Assembly (NCBI GenBank): GCA_031362415.1
Contig: JANLSK010000312.1
Span: 62,001-126,000 of the forward strand
Length of the DNA: 64,000 nucleotides
Source: VFJJ01 sp031362415
GTDB lineage: Bacteria > Actinomycetota > Acidimicrobiia > IMCC26256 > VFJJ01
Reading direction: 5' to 3'
Every line of letters begins with the position of its first letter. Within the stretch, counting starts at the first letter, position 1. The notes beneath the pieces were generated by a model, which saw only the letters and a list, made by a program, of their open reading frames with translations, did no database searches and had not been told where the DNA came from. The position numbers and the translations under genes were made by a program. Below are positions 59,402-64,000 of the stretch, one piece after another.

Positions 59402-61930
59402 ATGTTGCGTACCACCGTCAAGGGCATCCTCGCCCACAAGGTGCGGCTCGCGTTGACCGCCGTGTCGATCGTGCTCGGCGTGGCTTTCGTCGCCGGCACG
59501 TTCGTCCTGACCGACACCATCAAGAACACCTACGACGGCATCGTGGTCGACACCTACGAAGGCGTCGACGCTGCGGTGCGCACCGAATCCAGCTTCGATA
59601 CCCAGACCGCCCGGGAGCCCGTCCCCGAGAGCCTGATCGCCAGGATCGAGTCGGTTGACGGGGTGGCCGACGCCCGGGGCATTCTCTGGGGCGACGCCCA
59701 GATCGTCGACGCCGAGGGCCGAGCCGTGCGCAACGGCGATGCCGCGACCCTGGGGACGGCGTGGGGCGGCAACGACACGATCTCGCCGTTGAGCGTGCGC
59801 GAAGGCCGGGAGCCCACCGGGCCGGGCGAGATCGCGGTCGACGCTCGCACGTACCGCGAGCACGATCTCCGGCTCGGCGACGCAGTACGGGTGATCACCG
59901 TGACTGGCTCGCACACGTACACGGTGGTGGGCGTCTCGGGCTTCGCCGGCGGTGACGACCTGGCCGGGGCCACGGTCGTCTCGTGGGCCCTTCCCGATGC
60001 CCAGGACGCGCTCGACCGGATCGGCCGATTCGACTCCATCCAGGTCGAGGCCGCTCCCGGCGTCTCCGAGACCGCGCTGCAGGCGAGCCTGGCTTCGGTA
60101 CTGCCCGACAACTTCGAGGCGGTGACCGGCTCGGATCTCGTCGACGAGGAGTCCGAGGGTTTCGCCAGCGAGCTGGCGTTCTTCAACGTGTTCCTGCTGA
60201 CGTTCGGATTCGTCGCGCTGTTCGTCGGGGCGTTCATCATCTACAACACCTTCTCGATCATCGTCACCCAACGGACCCGGGAGCTGGCGCTCATTCGGGC
60301 CTTGGGCGCCAGCCCCCGCCAGGTCCGCATGTCGGTGCTCGTCGAGTCGGTGATCGTGGGCGGGTTCGCATCATTGGTGGGGCTGGCTCTCGGCGTCCTC
60401 GTGGCGAACGGGCTGACCTCGCTTCTCGGCAGCTTCGGAGTCGAGGTTCCCGCTGGCGATCTGCTCGTCGCCGACCGCACGATCGTGGCGTCTCTGCTCA
60501 TGGGGACGGTCGTCACGGTGCTCTCGGCCGTCGGTCCGGCCCGCAAGGCCTCGAAGGTGGCGCCCCTGGCGGCCATGCAGGCGGTCTCGGCCTCGGCTCG
60601 CACGGGGAGCATGCGGCGGACCGTCGCCGGACTCGTGCTCACGCTGGCCGGCGTGGCCGGAGTCGTGGCCGGGCTGGGAGACGGCGGTATCGCCCTCGTC
60701 GGCCTCGGAGCGCTCGGCACCTTCATCGGCGTGGGAATGCTGGCCCCGATGATCTCCCGTCCGGCGGCCGCGCTGATCGGCGCTCCGCTGCGACGGTTGG
60801 GCGGCGTGGCCGGCGGACTGGCCCGTCAGAACGCCATGCGCAGCGCCCGCCGCACGGCCTCAACGGCCTCCGCGCTCATGATCGGGCTGGCGCTCGTTGC
60901 CATGTCGCTCATCCTGGCGGCGTCGGTCACCGAGTCTGTGGGCGGTCAGATCGAGCGCCAAGGCGTGGCGCCGTACCTCGTGCGCAACGACCAGTTCGAG
61001 TTCAGCCCGGCGCTCATCGAAGCCTTCGACGGCCTCCCCGAGATCGGCAAGGCCTACGCCGTGTCGTTCGTGCAGATCCATGTCGACGGCGCCACGAAGG
61101 ACGCCTCGGCGATCGACCCCGTCGCCCTCGATCCCGATGGGGCTTTCCCAGCACTTTCGCTCGGCACGACCCAGGGTGACGTGCAGGCCTTGGTCGACGG
61201 CGGCATCGCCGTGCAAGCCGACGAAGCAGCCGACCAGGGTTGGATGCTGGGCGACGTGCTGGACGTGGAGTTCCCCGACGGCCCGGCCCCCCAAACCATC
61301 GACGTCATCTACGAGGAGAGCGGCGCCACCGGGAACTACCTGATCGCCGAGTCGACGGCCATCGAGCACTACGCCGAGCTCCCCGCCAGCTACGGCATGA
61401 TCGTCCCGGCGACGGGAGCGGAGCTGTCAGCGGCCCGGGATGCCGCCCAGCGCATCGTCGACACCGAGTACCCCGGCGTGGAGGTGCTCACCCTGGCCCA
61501 GTTCGCCGACGCCCAGGAAGCGGAGATCAACAGCCTGCTCGGTCTGATCACCGTGTTGCTGGGCCTGGCCATCGTGATCGCCCTGCTGGGGGTGGCCAAC
61601 ACCCTGGCCCTGTCGATCTTCGAGCGGACCCGGGAGATCGGCCTGCTGCGGGCCGTGGGCATGACCCGCCGGCAGCTCCGTCAGATGGTGCGCTTCGAAG
61701 CGGCGATCATTGCCACCTTCGGAGCCCTGCTGGGCTTGAGCATCGGCGTGTTCTTCGGGACGGCGTTCGTCAGGGCCCTCTCGGGCCAAGGCATCGACCG
61801 GCTCGTGGTGCCCGGCGGATCGCTGGCGGTCCTCGTGGCGATCACGACAGTCCTCGGGATCGTCGCTGCCATCGTGCCCGCCCGCAAGGCGGCCCGCATG
61901 AACGTGCTGAGCGCCATCAGCCAGGCCTGA
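59402..61930 (+). CDS. FtsX/MacB-type ABC transporter permease
   Basis: An 842-aa permease with two FtsX domains and extracellular segments. An N-terminal helix (VRLALTAVSIVLGVAFVAG) and a MacB-like extracytoplasmic region precede FtsX domain 1 (FNVFLLTFGFVALFVGAFII, TRELALIRALGASPRQVRMS); a second extracytoplasmic part leads to FtsX domain 2 (LLGLAIVIALLGVANTLALS, TREIGLLRAVGMTRRQLRQM). It exports or extracts a substrate from the membrane with the upstream ATPase. Confidence 0.92.
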   Translation: MLRTTVKGILAHKVRLALTAVSIVLGVAFVAGTFVLTDTIKNTYDGIVVDTYEGVDAAVRTESSFDTQTAREPVPESLIARIESVDGVADARGILWGDAQIVDAEGRAVRNGDAATLGTAWGGNDTISPLSVREGREPTGPGEIAVDARTYREHDLRLGDAVRVITVTGSHTYTVVGVSGFAGGDDLAGATVVSWALPDAQDALDRIGRFDSIQVEAAPGVSETALQASLASVLPDNFEAVTGSDLVDEESEGFASELAFFNVFLLTFGFVALFVGAFIIYNTFSIIVTQRTRELALIRALGASPRQVRMSVLVESVIVGGFASLVGLALGVLVANGLTSLLGSFGVEVPAGDLLVADRTIVASLLMGTVVTVLSAVGPARKASKVAPLAAMQAVSASARTGSMRRTVAGLVLTLAGVAGVVAGLGDGGIALVGLGALGTFIGVGMLAPMISRPAAALIGAPLRRLGGVAGGLARQNAMRSARRTASTASALMIGLALVAMSLILAASVTESVGGQIERQGVAPYLVRNDQFEFSPALIEAFDGLPEIGKAYAVSFVQIHVDGATKDASAIDPVALDPDGAFPALSLGTTQGDVQALVDGGIAVQADEAADQGWMLGDVLDVEFPDGPAPQTIDVIYEESGATGNYLIAESTAIEHYAELPASYGMIVPATGAELSAARDAAQRIVDTEYPGVEVLTLAQFADAQEAEINSLLGLITVLLGLAIVIALLGVANTLALSIFERTREIGLLRAVGMTRRQLRQMVRFEAAIIATFGALLGLSIGVFFGTAFVRALSGQGIDRLVVPGGSLAVLVAITTVLGIVAAIVPARKAARMNVLSAISQA

Positions 61931-62053
61931 CCGTCCGACCCCGTGGGCCGGCACCAAACGCCGGCCCACGGGCGGGCCATCGGCCGAGCGCACGGGCACC
62001 ATCTGACGCGTCGCAGAATCGGCGGGGGCTTCGACTCACCCGGGCTGGCAGCG

Positions 62054-62370
62054 TCAACCAGCGGACGGGTACGTCTTACGAACCAGCCTCGCTTGCCTCG
62101 TCCAGCTCATGTCACGATTCTCGCGTTTCTCTCGGACGGCGACGTGCATCCGCCGCAACTCGTTCGCTGTCCAGGCGTCGATCGCCTGGCGAGGCGGCCG
62201 GTCTGGGACTCGCTCCCTGCCTCGATCGGGATGGAGATCAGGGATGCGATCGCGTCGAAGTCTGGCTCGAAGCGCCGAGTGCCATCGGGATCGACGACCC
62301 AGGGTGAGCCGACCCGGCGCGCCGCGAGGACCTCGCCGAACGAGTCCCAGAGCTCATCCATGGTCGTCAC
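62054..62370 (-). pseudogene. Frameshifted partner gene downstream of the DNA methyltransferase
   Basis: ATG 62370 begins MTTMDELWDSFGEVLAARRV and reads to SLISIPIEAGSESQTGRL; then coding character shifts frame: RQAIDAWTANELRRMHVAVR, EKRENRDMSWTRQARLVRKT, stop at 62054-62056. A one-base deletion near 62195 explains it, giving about 105 residues. It starts three bases after the methyltransferase stop, the usual place of a restriction endonuclease or specificity gene. No endonuclease motif is recognised and it may also be 3'-truncated. Confidence 0.5.
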
Positions 62371-62373
62371 GGG

Positions 62374-64000
62374 CTACGCGACCTCGGTGCGAGTGCTCGT
62401 GGCCAGTCGGCTCGCATCGACGCCATAGATCCTCGCTGCGACCGCTGTTGCCGCTTCGACATCCCGTCGGCCGAACGCCATGGCGAGCTGCCTGCGCTCG
62501 GAGGCCTTCAGGCTCCCCGGCAGTGGTACACGGATACGACGCAGGTACTGCGCCTGGAAACGGTAGGTACCCCCGCGCATCTTCACGCAGTACGCACCAA
62601 CGAAGAGGTTCGCTACCTCGGACAGCATGAGGCCACCAAGCACCTCGAGGTCCCATTCGGTCGAGGTCACGTAATACAGGTTGGGGTGCGGGTAGTACTG
62701 CCCTTCATCGAGACCGGGTGTGCCGATGCCTTCATTTCGGGAAGGACGAGCTTGGGAGTTCCGAGCAAGCCCGGAGTCATCCGGTCGATCGTCCTCCACC
62801 AGCGCGAACGGTGCCTTCGCAGCGGTGTGCCGGGACTTCACCCGGTCGCCATGACGTGCGAGATGGGCCCGGAAGGCGGGCCACTGCTCGATGTCGACCA
62901 GACCGTCGTCGTCCCACGGATTCACGAGGTACGTGCCGGCCCAGGCGATTCGTCCGCCCGCGAGATCCTTCGCCATCACTATCTGGAGCAGACGGTCGGG
63001 TTCGACGATCGAAGCATCGCGCGTGAGGAAGACGTCGTCGGCCTCTGTGGCCGGGCCGATACCGACACGAGTCCCGGTTGTCGGGTCGGCAAGCGGCGGG
63101 AAGCGTCGTTCGAGGTCGGCGAGCACCCCAAGCTGCTCAGGAGCAGCCGACGGCCACGACTCGCGACCGCTGAACCAACCCGGCAAACGCGAAGCATGAA
63201 CCGATTCAAGGGCCAGCGGCATGGCGCGTGGCTTCGATGCCCAGGTCTTGAGACGATCCGCTTGCACCTCACCAAACGCCTGCGTCGTGGACGCCACAAG
63301 GGGACACCCCTGAGCGCGGCGTCGGATCACCGTGACAGCCGGATAGGCCGAAACCTCCTCCTCGAAAGCATCGACGTCGTGCATCTCGACGACCGCCTCC
63401 ACGGAGAACTGCTCGGCTACGAACGACCGCAGCGCTGCCCCGTATTGGTTCCTCATCCAACGGTCGGCCACGATGAAGCCGAGCGCCCCATCGGGCCGCA
63501 ACAGGCGAAGGCCCATCTCGATGAATCCGGTGAACACGTCGCTGCGTCCCCGCATCGTCGGGCAGACCTGCCGGTAGGCAGCGTTCCGGTCAGCAGGCAC
63601 GTTCTCGAGGCGGATGTACGGCGGGTTGCCCAGCACGAAGTCGAATGCCTGCTCGTCGTGCGGGGTGAGCAGAAAATCACCCGCTGTCACCCATTCCGAG
63701 GCGAGAGCCCGCGCCTCGTCGGGCAACAAGCCCGCCTCGGCGAGCTGTGCGGCGACGGACTCGCGGGCAGTTTCGGCGTTCAGTTCGAGCAGGTCGAACG
63801 CCCGAAGTGCAGAGCATGTGCCGACGAGCGGCCGTCCGTGGCGCTCGCACGACTCCACCAGTCGTTCGACCATCGGACCAAGGAACGCCCTGCGCCACAC
63901 GACGGTTCGACGGCTCGCATCGCTCCGAGGTCCCGATCGGCTGTGTAGCCGGCGAGGTCGAGAATCAGCTCCACGACCCAACGCCGGGTGAAAACCTCGC
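62374..64000 (-). pseudogene. Eco57I-like adenine-specific DNA methyltransferase, frameshifted, 5' end outside window
   Basis: N6-adenine methyltransferase of the Eco57I/type IIG-like class. At the window edge the frame EVFTRRWVVELILDLAGYTA leads to the SAM motif AVEPSCGAG, then a one-base deletion near 63888-63890 shifts to the frame that continues FLGPMVERLVESC to base 62374. Motif IV is FVLGNPPYIRLENVP, and SDVFTGFIEMGLRLLRPDGA follows. The C-terminal target-recognition region (GTYRFQAQYLRRIRVPLPGS) is intact. As sequenced, full-length protein cannot be made. Confidence 0.75.

Overview
The window is high-GC, densely packed DNA from an actinobacterium. The best fit is the class Acidimicrobiia, which is an inference from content and not from a marker gene. 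Supporting observations are F420-type LLM and PPOX oxidoreductases, a BldC-type MerR regulator, many P450/Rieske/SDR/amidohydrolase/CoA-ligase genes, DUF1501 and DUF1800 proteins, and secreted proteins carrying the GYWLV..DGGIF repeat. Most genes sit in short operons with ATGA or GTGA overlaps. GTG starts are common and some starts look leaderless. No rRNA, tRNA, CRISPR array or intact insertion sequence was seen.

Layout. 1-1773: ABC-2 exporter (ATPase cut by the window edge). 1796-8005: oxidative metabolism (P450, LLM oxidoreductase, Rieske oxygenase, SDR-like protein, amidohydrolase), then FKBP and J-domain proteins. 8129-14833: secreted block, with the DUF1800-DUF1501 pair, an Nfu-N protein and a subtilisin; DUF1501 and subtilisin share a six-copy C-terminal repeat. 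15003-20382: a decayed accessory island with helicase fragments, a frameshifted gene, a small gene with an internal TGA next to a zinc-ribbon gene, an AbiE toxin-antitoxin pair with a frameshifted third gene, a beheaded sugar isomerase and a collapsed LLM gene. 20409-25984: F420 PPOX enzyme, methyltransferase, then a surface-glycan cluster (PIG-V-like mannosyltransferase, epimerase, DegT aminotransferase, GT2).

26049-35647: BldC regulator, hydrolase plus SDR operon divergent from an acyl-CoA ligase, hydroxyacid dehydrogenase plus FMN hydroxyacid oxidase, an RNase HI-SLOG fusion, a class III CoA-transferase and a WYL regulator. 35663-39228: DrrAB-like exporter, a strong palindromic operator, an FAD oxidoreductase and a hydrolase remnant. 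39264-46994: one strand carrying HyuB-HyuA-GMC oxidoreductase-P450 and an internally deleted P450, probably a catabolic unit. 47306-51787: small unknown protein, GIN-domain lipoprotein, nucleotidyltransferase-like protein, SDR, amidohydrolase. 51920-54795: a sterol-desaturase/histidine-kinase fusion coupled to a response regulator. 54478-56354: EamA exporter and divergent MarR with a readable promoter-operator. 56432-61930: a second NarL-type two-component pair beside a MacB/FtsX-type ABC exporter. 62054-64000: a frameshifted Eco57I-like DNA methyltransferase and a broken downstream partner.

The frameshifts and premature stops seen cluster in defence-like genes while the metabolic genes are nearly all intact. 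This suggests real decay of defence loci more than uniform sequencing error. The candidates most worth following are the desaturase-kinase fusion, the RNase HI-SLOG fusion, the third AbiE-linked gene, and the TGA-interrupted gene coupled to a zinc ribbon.
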